From positions 3,844,001 to 3,908,000 of the forward strand of contig JASJZC010000007.1 of assembly GCA_037178855.1 (NCBI GenBank): a stretch of DNA of 64,000 nt, given 5' to 3'. Positions 25,773 to 37,988 of the stretch are shown here, piece after piece. The translations under genes were made by a program, and so were the position numbers. Numbering within the stretch: position 1 is the first letter of the stretch; every line of letters starts with the position of its first letter. The notes beneath the pieces are model-generated. The model was given only the letters and a program-made list of their open reading frames with translations, did not search any database and was not told where the DNA came from. This DNA is from Oscheius sp. JU75. Lineage: Eukaryota; Nematoda; Chromadorea; Rhabditida; Rhabditidae.

Positions 25773-26335
25773 TTACGCCGAGTCTTCCGACAAAGTAGTA
25801 GCTGGAAGAGCTTCTAGCATTTTCACTCCCGATTTGAGATACGGAGTTCCTTCTTCAAGGCCTATAAGAAACAACACTAATAAAGCAAACACAATTTTGT
25901 ACCCAGAATGTTGGCGTGAATGATGACGTTGTATTGCTGGTTGCCTTTCAGGAAAGTGAGCATCGTCTCCTGTGTTCCCTTTACATTTCCAAGAGTCAGC
26001 ATAACTGTGACAATGGAGCTCGTCTTGTTTTCTTAAAAATTTGGTTGAAAACGGAAAAATCACGTACCATTCCGACAGAGGGTCTCCAAAACGGCTCCAA
26101 ATACATCCAATCCGCCGATAGCCATTGGTGGCTGGATTGTGACATCCGGAACTTCAAGCGTGATTCTGTACTTGTGGAAACACTGAAAATGACATGAAAA
26201 CAATGAAATAAGGCCAACCTGAAGAAATCCAATGTTACACTTAACGGAATACTCCTGAATATCTTCAACCTTGATATCTCCTTCGTGGCATTTCTCCTCC
26301 TCAGGCGTCTCGACAAATTTCACATGACCAGTCAT
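25773..26335 (-). CDS. C20orf27/ADISSP-like protein (UPF0687)
   Basis: Four exons join in phase to a protein of about 149 residues. The first exon reads MTGHVKFVETPEEEKCHEG and ends YSVKCNIGFLQ; the next starts CFHKYRITLEVPDV. Together this parallels the human C20orf27 core VKVGFLKILHRYEITFTLP. The last exon has GTPYLKSGVKMLEALPA, matching human GTPMLLDGVKCVGAE. The human product is called adipose-secreted signalling protein, although it lacks a conventional signal peptide, and none is visible here either. The molecular role in nematodes is unknown to me. The start at 26335 is the Met nearest the conserved block; an in-frame Met 17 codons upstream (26386) is possible but its context looks intronic. 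The length compares with 174 residues in human. Confidence 0.8.
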
Positions 26336-26386
26336 TTCTGTAACTGAAAATTTTAGGGAAATGTTCTGATACAAAATCATTCTCAA

Positions 26387-28361
26387 AGAAAGAAAGTTAA
26401 ATTGAGGTTAGCCGTCTTTGTAAAATGTAAGAGGTACTTATGCCAATGAGCCTAGAAAATCAATGGGCTGTGACCCCACAGTTGAGCGATAGGGATAACA
26501 ACAGAAGACTGCCTGGAAGTATGCCAATCCGATTGTTTACAAGCCGAAAAGTCCGCACTACTGTGAAGAATGAGATTAAGAGAATATTTGGATGGGAGGC
26601 TGGTAATGTAAAATTATAAAGAAACTAATCTGCAGGACTCTTTTGAATTGAAATGGAATAATTGGAGTCAATGTCCCTCGTATATAATCGATACCTCGAG
26701 GCCTCGATGCCGACCATACCAACGAAGGCTACATTTTAGCACATTTCCTAATACAAAACAGAGGAAGAGAAATAGTGAACTTCCGAACAAAGAGTTTGGG
26801 ATCAACAAGCGTATTACTGACCACAAACACAAGGCGTGACGCTCTAACAAGGAACATATAAGTAAAGGCCGTTGATGCTTATGGGGAATATCTAGGGGAA
26901 GTGACTATTCTACAGAACGGAGGAACTAGAACTGGTTCGACAATCTTTGAGTCTCTATCGTATTATAGAACTTTGTGGCAGGGACTATGTCACGTGACTA
27001 ATGAGGGGAATTTTTATAGAACAGGTCGATTTCTCCAATTGGCTTTCAAAGATGTTCGCGGGGCAAAAACAATCCCTGCCACGGACAAACAAGGAAAGAA
27101 AAGTAAACCAAAAATGGAGAAGTCAATAAGTGGCAGCAAAAAAAGAATTCGCCTAGAGAGGTGTCTAATGGCTTTGAATATTAATGCGAGATGAGCTGAG
27201 AAGTGCTCTTGCCCAGCTCCAGATAGGACAAATTTGGTGGCTAGTCTAGACGCTAAAGGAGAGTCTTCACAATGACCGAAATAGTCTTCATTTGAGGCTA
27301 TTGGAACATAAAAAGAGCACGTAAACAGTGAGCAACAAAGTGCTGACCTGCGAAAGTTTGAATAATGGAGTATAAGCGAAACGAACCGAGTAACTGGACT
27401 AGGTGTGTGCGAGCGAAAAACAGGTATTGACACTTGCAAAACAGATACCCCCGGACAACCGAAGGCCAAGAAGTGAATGCGAACTTTCTGGTTAGCAATA
27501 CCTACACAACTGATATGGCCTTGCCCTATTGTAGACTCGTGCCTTTTCGGGTGGGGGTATTTCAATTTCAGTTCTAAGAGTCTTTTGGCGTTTTTGTAGA
27601 CGGGCTTCCTTCCAGTATAACGGAATCATCGAAAAGTATTTCAACGGTTAGAATGGACGAAATTCGATAGAATTCACAGAAGAAGGCATAAGTTCCAAAT
27701 CGGTTTATTGGAAAAGGACACAATTCACAGTCGATTTACAGTTCAACAAAAAAGACAAGCATTCCATTCCTGTCATCTATCACGGTATTCTGTCTTCCTA
27801 TTTGATGCATGTGCATGTCTCGAAAGACAGAAAAGAATGAAAGATATAACAAAGGAAATGTTATCTGTTAAGGTTTCATGGGCCAAGGATGTGACTTGGA
27901 GTGGGATGACCAACGCTTTTCATGAGGTTCTCCAGTAAAAACAAGTGGTCACGTGATAAGAATAACAACATGGATAGAGGGCTCTGTTTGAGGGGGGTGA
28001 GAGTTTGGGCAATTGGCTAAAACTAAAAAAGGTGCAGTAATACAGGATAGTGATGAGCGGAGAAGGCGCCGAGCGGATTACATGAAAGGGCTTCGATGAG
28101 CTGCTCGAATGAATCCAATGAAATTACGCCAAACCGGGAGAGAAATCATCAAAGATTCTCAATTCCTACTCATCGGTATACCAATAAATTAAATTAGAGT
28201 GAAAAAGATCTAACAAAGAAGGTTTGACTTCTTTTTACAGCTGACAACGTGCCCAGGGGGGAACAAATTTTTTAAAGGCTTTCTTGTTTTTGCTGTGTTT
28301 TTGGGTTTTGGGTGATAGTTAGTAAATGGACACATACTTAAATCACAAAAGGGGAAGGGGA
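26387..28361. other. intergenic, no gene recognised
   Basis: Only short frames occur; the longest is 183 codons on the minus strand (27014-27565), which is low in recognisable motifs and overlaps a 97-codon plus frame. I see no exon pattern, RNA gene or repeat that I can support. Confidence 0.35.
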
Positions 28362-31059
28362 TTAGTCGTCCCATTTAACAGCGGATTTTTTGGCTGCTGA
28401 AAAACGATTTGGATTGAACATCATAGAGATTCTTACCACGGGCTTCGGTCAATTCATGTCGCTCAGCCTGCTTCTTCTCTTGGCTGACATTCGCCTTAAC
28501 TCCGAGGGCGCCTTCCACCATTCGACGAGCAACTCCAACATGAGTTTTGGGGCGATTCCTAAAAGACTCTAATAAAAAATACGATTGTAGCTTACTTTTT
28601 CGGCTCAAGAGCCTTCTTTTGTTCCAAAGCCATCGTCTGGACACTGATCGGTGAATGATGCAAAGAGCGGAGACGTAGCCACGGATGCTTCGAAAGGATC
28701 AAGGCATCTTTTGCTATAAATGTAGGTTCAAAATTGAAATAAAAATATAGTGCCTTGCTTCTCGCTCATGAAAGACACAAAAACAATTTTGCGTTCCACC
28801 CATTTGACAGTAGACATGCCATATCCCATTTCTTCAAGAGCCTGAACAACATCTTCCTGCATCTTGTATTCGGGAATGGAGTGGGCTTCCAAAACGTGAG
28901 GCATAACTGTAACAATGCTACTTGAAGTAAGAGCAAATCACAAACCCATCGGATCCCAAGAGGGTGGAGGAGCTTCAAAGTAGTTGATCGGCTTCTTGGC
29001 TTGCGCCTTGGCGGTCGCAGCAGCCGTTAGCTTGAGCTCCTGAACTTGACGAGAAAGAGTCTCCTCGTCAATAGTGTCCCATGTGTCTTCTTCCTCCTCC
29101 TCCTGGTTAATGGGAATTGTCTCCGGAGGAGGAGCAGTTTCAAAGCCGACAGGATCTACGTGAACCATATCCATGTCAAGCTTCCGTGCAGAGAGTGGCT
29201 TAGATGACTTCACCGGAAATGACGGGGCCACAGATTCTGTAGGGGTCCAACCGACGAAGAGACTCTCAACGATGCCTTTGGCGAGAGCTTCGGTCTGGTC
29301 GTTAGTTGCCGTTTCGCAGTCACACTGAGCAATCGGAGTAGTTAGCACTAAAGAGAAAGATAAAATCTGAAACTAACAAAACATACAATCTTCAGCAAAC
29401 GACACGTGTCGTGCGCTATCTGGGAGATTCGGAAATGCGGATGTTTCACCAACGTCGAAAACGTCGTTTCCGCCAGTGGAGGTGTCCGAAAGCGAATCCA
29501 CAAAATCTGAAAAGTATCGATTATTTTTCTTTGAGGAAGGCGAAGCAATGTCAACAATACGTCAGAGAAAATATGTTTTTGTTTGAGGTAAGCCATTGTA
29601 AACAAACCTGGATTGCTCCAGAACGATTTGGGCTTCCTAGCCAGCGGCTCAGACACCCGACGGCTTTTGATAGCAGGCTTTTTGTGAACTTGTTTTTGCA
29701 AAAGAGCGTCGGACTTTGGAGTCAGCACTGAAAATGTTGTTATTGCAAGAAGAACACACTGTCTTACAAGGCTGGAAATTGTGTTCCGGCTTTAGATGAG
29801 CCGGGGTAATAGGACGGCCGTCGTGTAGGCTTCCGCTGGAATCTTGCGAGAGCAACTTTTTCACGTAAGGCAGACGTTCCGGCCGCTCCACAGGAGAATA
29901 ATAACTCTTTTCTGTGCTCGATCGGGTTGGTGCCTGGAAATGAATACGGTTTTTTTGGCGGGGCTGTATCGATTCGTTATTTTTAGCTGGAAACAAATAA
30001 AGGACGGAGGAAGTCATGTGAATTGGAGCACACTCAATAGTTACGGTAGGAGATTTTGTTTTGATAGCTGTCACTTTTTGTATCGAATGCATGGGACTGA
30101 GAGTGCTTTTTCCGGTGCCCAGTAGATAAGAGGCATCATCGATCGATTGAACGCCCGGCGGCGGCGGGGACACGCGATCTCACCTTGGACGACTCGTGGT
30201 CGGAGCCTTGGTAAAAAAGGGTTTTTAGGTCGCCACTCTGGTACATGAGAGTAGCTTTCTGCTGTTCCTCAAACGACTCGTTGATCCATTGAACCTGAAA
30301 GAAAGAGAGTTACTGTCATAAAAAAAACTAGGCTACTGTACAACTCACAGAAAGAAAAACCCAAGTGAAAAAGAACCAACCTCCAAGTCTTCAGCGTCAG
30401 CCTGCTCCTGTGGTGGCTCTACAGACTGGCAGCCGCTGGATAGTTTGCTAGACTGAGCAGGGGAAATGTGCCCAGTAACCAGCGGACTTGACTGATTTCT
30501 CTCCAGACGAATATGCATCTCTTTAGCTTCAAAATCTTGGCAAGAACTAGGAAGATTCGAGAGAATGCCGTCTGCTTCTTCGTCCTCCTCGAGGTCTTCT
30601 TCGCAGACTGAAGAAGTACTCGGGACTAAAATCATAAAGATAAAAAAGTATAAGGTAAAGAACAAACCTTTGTGGGTCTCCGAGTTGTTATTGCTGCTGA
30701 CAACGGGATCGTTGTACAGCGTCGGCTCAGGACTGGCATACTCCTTCTCGAGGTCTTCGAGTAGGTGCCTGAACTGGCCGGACCCGTAAGATGTGGAGGC
30801 TAGGCTGGCATCCGTGAACAGATTCGACGCATTCCAACACTGCTCTGGCAGGCTCATACTGAAAGATAGATGATGCTTCAAAAATAATTGACAAATTGAC
30901 GCTGATATCATTTCCTTCAAATTAATTTAACCCCTGTTGCAACAAATGCTGCTCATTTTCTATGTTGGTGAACAATCCTTCAATTAAAAAGGAAAAAAAA
31001 TCTTTGACTCACCCAGAAATACTCTGGTTGTTGAGCGCGTCAAAGTTAAGTGTGGACAT
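28362..31059 (-). CDS. R3HCC1/R3HCC1L-family protein
   Basis: Multi-exon gene recognised by its C-terminus. NRPKTHVGVARRMVEGALGV followed by KANVSQEKKQAERHELTEAR (about 28450-28560) parallels the human R3HCC1L tail (RP.T...ARR.V.GALGVKSN..KEE.E...LKEAR). Before it lies an RRM-like segment: MPHVLEAHSIPEYKMQEDVV, ALEEMGYGMSTVKWVE. The long N-terminal half is acidic and low complexity (CEEDLEEDEEADGILSN; INQEEEEEDTWDTIDEETL) with Ser/Pro-rich stretches. The family is thought to act with RNA-binding or exon-junction proteins, but its function is poorly known. The stop is at 28362 (AVKWDD). The start at 31059 (MSTLNFDALNNQSISG) joins the MSLPEQCWN exon in phase; a further upstream exon (about 31135-31195, SSLPILGAGRATYQ) also fits, so the N-terminus may be longer. 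Confidence 0.8.
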
Positions 31060-31199
31060 TTCGTCGAACTGAAATTAAATGATTATGAAAGTGGTCAACA
31101 ACGAAAAAATAATCTGCAAGATAAAAACAAACCTGATACGTAGCCCTGCCTGCCCCGAGAATAGGGAGAGAGGATGAACCTACCCTGAAAACAACAATA

Positions 31200-34100
31200 T
31201 AGCGTGGTCTGTTCTGCACAACAAAAAGATCATACAAGCTGAAGAAGAAGAACTGGACAAGAAGAAGACTTAAAATTTACCAGGATAGAGTGGAAATTTT
31301 CGTCAGTGGAGTGGAACATCAAATGAGAAATGTTGATTATGCTGGACAGTTTCGAAAGTCTTTCGAAATTGGTCTTATCAGAAGGTGAAACTGACGGTGG
31401 AAACAGTTTTTGATTGATTAGTGGCGAACAGTTGACAGTTAGAAAACGAATAAGCGGAAGCAATTATGCGGTAGTCCGGAAAAGATTTAGGATAAGGCAG
31501 GAACTGCTACGTTGTTGCATCATAGGCTTGACCGGACGAAGCGAACGCGACGCGTCCGCATCGCATCACTCTCCCGCCAAACACCTCCGCTAAGCACAAG
31601 AACTACGCAACAAGTGAACACAAAAACACGAACTAAACTACTCTAATGGAGTTCGAAGGGAGCAGAAGATCTGGAGAACATCCAATTAGTTGCTTTTTCA
31701 CGTAATAATGGAGAAAACGGATAGATGGATTAGTGGGAGAGTCATTGGGATTTTGACTAAGCATCTCAAAATGTGACATGATGTAAATGCGTAGGTGAAA
31801 GGGCAGTTTGACTAAAGCACATTTCAAGGGCAAATGTACTTTTTCAGAGAAAATAGGCTGAGCTGGCCCGCATTTCACAGAGGCGAGGAGCTCAGAAATG
31901 GATGTTTTTTGGAAATATTTTCAATTTGTTTACACTTTTTTGAACGTCTCATGGCAATAGAAAACATCATGTCTGGCAACATGTCTGCAAAATGGGGAAT
32001 TGACTAATGCCTATGAGGCATGCTGTCTTGATTGTTCTTATGAAAAGAATCATTTCGCCAAGTAGTTGGAAAAGGTTATGTCTTTTTCACCGCAGCACAC
32101 TTTGTACAGTCATTCCGAAAAACTATACCCGTTTGCACGAAATAATGCCCTATCTGGTATATGATAAAAACTGTTGATAAGACAGGATAGCAGAGAGAAG
32201 GGTTCGTGGCCGTGATGACAAAGTGCTTATGAATTTGAAAAGAAGGAAAACAGCTCTTTCAGCCCCCGAGCAGATTTCTCATCATTCTTACGAAACGGAG
32301 ATGACGATTTGTACTGGGTTTCAACTGCCATCTATCAGTGGGCAAATTATGCAAATATCGTGTGCGCACTTTGCTTTGGTTTTTGGTCCATAGGGAGAGC
32401 TCGAGTGAACGTCTGGTCTCGATGAATTTCGAGGAATTCCCGGAAAGGATAGGCTTTCATTTGGACAAACAACCTTATTAGTGGATTAGCTAGAACCACC
32501 AAGTCAAGTGTCTGGTCTAAGCGGATGTCATTGCACTTTTCAAATGGCTGGGTGATGCAGAGATATGAAAAGTTAGGTTTTAATGAAATAAATGAATAAA
32601 AAATACTGGAAAAACTTGCTAGCACAAAAACAACGTCACAAAGCCTGCAAAAAAGTGTTTGCTACGTCACACTAACAATTTTTATCCGGAACGTCTAGTT
32701 GGGTTATGAATCAGGGCATAATCAGGAAAAAAGTATCTAGTATACGTGCGCCTGCGTCAAAACTATGAATTTACTATTATTGTCTAATTTTCAGTTCCTC
32801 ATTTGACAGAGTGTGAAACATATACTTTGATCGAACTTAAACTTGTTTCTGTCTCTAGTTTCTTGTTTAGTCGAATTTCGTATGCTCATCCAATTACGGT
32901 TTCTACTACGACATACCGACTTCACGCTTCTCAAAGTCCTTTTCTCTGCAAGCCAGCAGGAATCTGCAGAACTTGCAGATCTACACTTTTTGTAGAGGTT
33001 TTTGTAAACTGTTGCAGCTTTGGACAGTATTTAAATTATCTGTAGCAAATGAACCGACTGTTCGCCATCACTGAGCTTTGTTTTCTTTTCATTCTTCGAA
33101 CTTCTTTGTGTTTTTTTCAGTTTTTATTCCTCTCTGTGAGACTTTCAATGAGCATCTCGGTTTTCCTAGTTTAGTTCTCGTTCGACCACAGGTGCTTTTT
33201 TTATAGATGGCAGCTGAAACTGATCTCTCCGGTAGGTTCGGCTATAGTTTTCCTAATCAAAATTTGAAGTGTGCTGTGGGCGTCATTAGACAATCTTATG
33301 CCACTTTCGCTTTTCTTCACTGTAAATCTGATTTTTGCAAAACGTTTAGCGATTTGAACCACTTTACAGTCGTTTGGGTAATCTGCAGACACACCCTTTG
33401 AATACTGATCTCACTGTACTGAAACTCGTTCCTTGATACCTCGAGATGTTTGACAAGTGGAATTCAAGAGTTGAACTCTTCTGAAAAGTTACAGATTATC
33501 ATCATCCCTCATAGGTTGACCGAAATCAGCTTGTTTTATAAATTTTTAAGTCGCAAAACTAATTTTGGCTACGGGGGCGAGAAATGCTTCTTCTACGAAT
33601 GTGAGAAAGGCCACCCTCCATGCTTACCTCTGTTTATTCCCCTATTATGTCTGTTCTCAAGTATTAGATAGCTCTATTCTGAGCTGCGCGTCGCTCCGTC
33701 TAGTGTGTCCTGCTCTTTGATTCTCCAACGCCAGGAACTAGACCTTCACTGTAACAGGTTTGCTAATACGGTGACGACAAACAGTTTTGAAGAACAGAGA
33801 GATAGTTAGCGATCATCGAATGATAAAAAAAAAATTTTGGCAAAGTTAATACTACGTTTTTACGAGTAACTCATGCTTGACGTGGCTTTTAGCGCTCACT
33901 CAAGAAAGTGCCCTGTGAAGAGTCTCATCCACGTGGGGCTCTCCTTTTTGCAACGGAACTACCTGCAGAAGTTGGCCAATGTTGGACTAGCAAACACGTT
34001 TTTGAATCACTGATAAACTATCTTCCAAAACATTTGTTAGTGAGTAGGAAGCCGCCTGTCACCCTTTTTGTCTTGCCTTTGTTGAAGATTTTAGAATAGC

Positions 34101-37100
34101 CAAAAATCTCTTACTTGACAACATTTAGACTAAAGTTTCTCTTGTTTCAAAGGCAAACATTGCAACGCCGTCTTTTCGTGGGAGAGCTTCGCAAATGTGT
34201 TAGACCTTTCTGTTACTATGCAAGATTTCCAATCCCCCACCCCCCGTAGAACATTTTCTAGACTCTTGAACGTCATCCTGTGAGACCGACTTTTAAGTTT
34301 TTGAACTCAGTTCTTGAAGTGGGAGACTCTTTTCCCGTGTTGTTTTATGAGCAGAAGATCTCAACTCTATTTTTGGAAAGTGCTACGCTATTTTAGAGTT
34401 CACTCCTACTCACAACCATCTACTCATTTTACTTGTCGTACGACTCGGGAAGTCGTTAGTTTTCTCCGAAGAATTTTTAGCTCCTTCTTAATTGAAATGG
34501 ACCGCTGAGCCAATTTTGACCGGAGGTCTGATGAGCTCTTCGCCTTTAGCGTAAAAGCTCTTGTCCATTTCACACATATGCCCCTCTTAACACGGTTGAT
34601 CCGTTGCAACCTTGTTGATTTCCTCTCTTTAGCAATTAAGTGGGCGAACATTTACTTATCTCACCAATTTCATGCCGAAAGGTTTGACAACTTCAACATG
34701 CCCTACCGCGTGATGCTTTGTTTGGCAAAATATGAAGAGTTTCGCCTATTTCGCGAGAGTATTATGACCATTTCTGCATTAATAGACTGGACCTACAAAT
34801 AGTCTTTTTGTCTAAATAGTAATGAGGGTAGGCGTAGCTGTCTCTCAATGGAAATTGGCTAAAATATCTAAGATTACTATGTGTCATCCCAATGCACTTT
34901 TTGCTTTCTCGCTCTTATGTTTGTCGCCTCACAATCAGCGTCACTAGAAAAAAAAGAATGATCCAGGCAGTCGTTTTTCTGTTATTAATTGGCCGAGAAT
35001 CATCTTTTGAAAGAAAACAGGACATTCATGTACATACATGGTGTGCTTCCGAACACGCACTCTGACTTCTAAGGCAAGCTGTAATACCAAAATCGAGAGT
35101 CAGCTTCATGAAAACAGCTATTGGATATCCTAGACACACTATTTTTAGATCGAGAACCTTGTTTTGACCTTAGGAAACAGAACCACAGTCCAAGCTGTCC
35201 GGTTTGCCCAAAATGAAAATATTTGTATTCGACCCATTGTTACTCAGTCCTGTTGCTTACAACTCCACGTCAAGGTATGGTTTTCGAATGTTTGAGTAAC
35301 TAAAGACAAAAGTAGCCTAGCCTTTTGAAGTCTCCCACGCTTTTTTAATAATCGATAAAACTTTCCAGTACATTCCAGCTTCCTTTTGAAGGTGGTAAAT
35401 TAATTCGTGACAAAGTGAATGGTCGAATGAAAAAGCGTCATTGCTTGTTGTTACTAGACGACTTTGTGCCTCTTCAGAATTTCCTTGTTCACTTGATTAC
35501 TTCCCAATGAAGCAGGTGTCACTAGCAGTCTCTTTGACCACGAGCGATTAGTACTTTCGTACTACTTTTGAATTTGTATTGATGCGAATATCTTCCTTCA
35601 TCGATTTCAATGCGGACCCTAGCAGTAAAGGTAAATTATCTATCGAATCAACGACTGAGATCCTTAGAGTCGACCGTTGCGGAGGCTTTCTGAGGGGCCA
35701 GATCGCCGGGCATTACGTTCCGACCTTTTCTAGAAACGTTTAAACCTTTGTAGCAAACTACTATGAATTTAGCTAGCGGTAAGCGCTCTAAATGGTCGTT
35801 TGTTTTGCAGACATCTGATACCGTGAAAGCCTTGTAATTCTAAGATTCTCCCATGGTACCCTCCTTAGCCCGTGCCTGCATCCTGGCCGATTTTTTTACG
35901 CTATTTAGTAAAGACAAAACAGCAGGTGCCGTTCCAGTTGTCGGATCAACGAGTCATTTCTGCTTCTTTTAAGTTTTCGTCGTACGTGTTCGCTACTTAT
36001 AACTACAACAACACAAGAAAAGCTACTTATCATCCGCAGAGATTTCAAAGCCGGGTCGCATGGACGGATTAGCCATGCGTTAGCTGATACACTCGTTCTG
36101 TTGTGGACCGGTATCTGTGTTATTTGTACCTCGGTCTCTGCCTTCCATATTAGCCTTTCAATTTTCTTTAGGATTACATGACATTTTTTCGTGGATATCT
36201 GCGCTTTACAGCGAGAATAGGTAAAGACTTATCGAGAAAGTCTCGTCCTCTTCCAGGTAACAAGTAGTCCTTTAACATAGCTGCCATTGTCTTCCAGACC
36301 CAGAGCTACTGTTCCAAGTGCCTATGATTCAGATTGAACCCACTCAATGTCGCAACTCATTTCATTGGGACATTGAATGGCGCACTGCTTCCATACATAG
36401 ACGAATCAAGACTCAATTGTCTCTGCCTAATGTTTTTACCGCTTTCGGATATAATGAATGGACCGTCCCAGTCCCTCGCAGACTGCCCCAACCTCCTTGT
36501 CTGTTCTTCTGATTTCGTTCAATTCCTCGTTCCTTGGATCCTTTATACATAATCACAAGCATATACTGGTTCTATTATAGAATCGCACGCCGTGACCTCT
36601 TCCTATCAGCTTTTACCTTAACTAGCTTCTATATATATTCTTTTTCGGAGAGACTTCAATCTCCCATCGAAATGTTTGAAGTAGTTCGTGAGAGCGTAAA
36701 CTTGTAGGACAGATCATTGAGTCATAGTTGCAAGGTGGATGTTACTGTAAAGCGTATAATGTCTCATCTTTCCTCCACAAAGATGTAAAATGTGTGCTGT
36801 GCCTTTCGGCTTGGCTCCCAAATGGTTTCTTTAGTTTGCTCTTCGAGAAAAGAAACTGGCGTCACCTCCTCGTGTATATCCGGAAAGGACCGTTCCTCCC
36901 CTGAGGCGCTCGGGCTAGTTCTGGTGGGGGTTTATTTACCTCCAAGAACATCTGGATTCTTTGTTCAGCGTTGCGCACCGCAGCCTCGGTGCTATTCACC
37001 ACAGACGTTCCCTACTCCTTCCCTTACTCTTGTTGTCTTCTTTTCTGCTCTTGGGCTTTGTCGCACACCAAACAACAAGAGAAAGGTTCCACTCTTAGGC

Positions 37101-37390
37101 GCACAACACACGACCTACTCGGTTCTGACATAAGCCTTTAGGGGACAAAAGAGACGAACAAGATCTTACTACGGCAGAGGTCGTGCCCCAATGAATTGTT
37201 CTTTGCCAGTTTCTGATTAGTTTAACATGGCATGCCGTGGGTTGCTGCGCTTGTTTCAGCCGCATCCAGCTAAGTGACGGCATGTTTCCTTATACAATTC
37301 CTCCTGTCCCATTTCTCTTCCTATGTCTTTAGTACGTCTACAAACGCTCTGATTTATTGTGCAAACCGTTCTCTTTTCAGATTTTTCACA
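31200..37390. other. 6-kb intergenic region without recognised genes
   Basis: Over 6 kb with only short frames, none above about 115 codons, and no phase-consistent exon chains. It is AT-rich with short homopolymer runs. The right end should hold the promoter and 5' leader of the small peptide gene; a TTTTCAG acceptor at about 37374-37380 lies about 10 bp before that ATG. Unseen small genes or regulatory elements are possible. Confidence 0.4.
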
Positions 37391-37864
37391 ATGAGGGTAC
37401 TCATCGCTTTCTTGTTGGTGGCACTGATAGCCGTACCTGTTGTTAAATCCCTCAGCTATGACAGAGTTGTCTATGAAGCATTGTTAAAGTGAGTCCTTAT
37501 CACTCTATGTCATACCGAATACTAGCTTAAACGATAGATAAGCGACACATTAGCGAAACTTCAAGAAGCAGTTTCCGGAACACCGGTCTGCTGTTTACTT
37601 TCTGGGTGCAGGCACACTTCCTGACTTTGCGCAATAGTGAAGCAGCTTCACCTTTGACTGTTTGCGTTCAGTGACATTTGCAGAAACAGAATACCTGTCC
37701 AGAAGTTACAGTAATACGAGTTTTTCAGTGAGTTGGAACGTGAGGCGGCGGAACGACAATTTGATGAAATGATCGAGAGGAGAGCGCGACGTAGTTCAGA
37801 AAAGAAGTCATACCCACGAAACTGCTACTTCTCGCCTATTCAATGTCTATTCACTCGCTCCTGA
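37391..37864 (+). CDS. allatostatin-C-like neuropeptide precursor
   Basis: Two exons (37391-37488 and 37729-37864) join in phase to give 77 residues. Residues 1-20 ([20 protein letters not shown]) form a clear signal peptide. A spacer of about 35 residues rich in Glu and Arg follows, with basic sites RR, RR and KK. After EKK the predicted mature peptide is [18 protein letters not shown], running straight to the stop. The CYFxPIxC loop closed by two cysteines is the hallmark of arthropod and mollusc allatostatin-C (for example CYFNPISC). Such peptides are released from neurons and act on somatostatin/AstC-type GPCRs. There is no C-terminal Gly, so the peptide would not be amidated. An AATAAA lies at 37983. 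An SL or 5' leader acceptor (TTTTCAG) is seen about 10 bp before the ATG. I infer the cleavage at KK; cleavage at the upstream RR would give a longer peptide. Confidence 0.82.
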
Positions 37865-37982
37865 ACAGCATCTTTGTAGCTTCAAATTTGCATCTGATGA
37901 TACCAAGATCTCACGTCAAAGACTCCGTTAGTCAGCTTAACTCGGTACAACTGTCATGTTTCGCCTCTGCACATTAACCAGT

Positions 37983-37988
37983 AATAAA
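37983..37988 (+). terminator. poly(A) signal of peptide gene
   Basis: AATAAA about 120 bp after the peptide stop codon. Confidence 0.55.

Noticed and set aside
27014-27565. 183-codon open frame on the minus strand
   Set aside because: No recognisable motif, composition unlike the real exons nearby, and it overlaps other frames on the opposite strand; no splice or homology support.
36792-37133. 113-codon plus frame before the peptide gene
   Set aside because: Irregular cysteine and proline content, overlaps an antisense frame, no splice link to the peptide exons.
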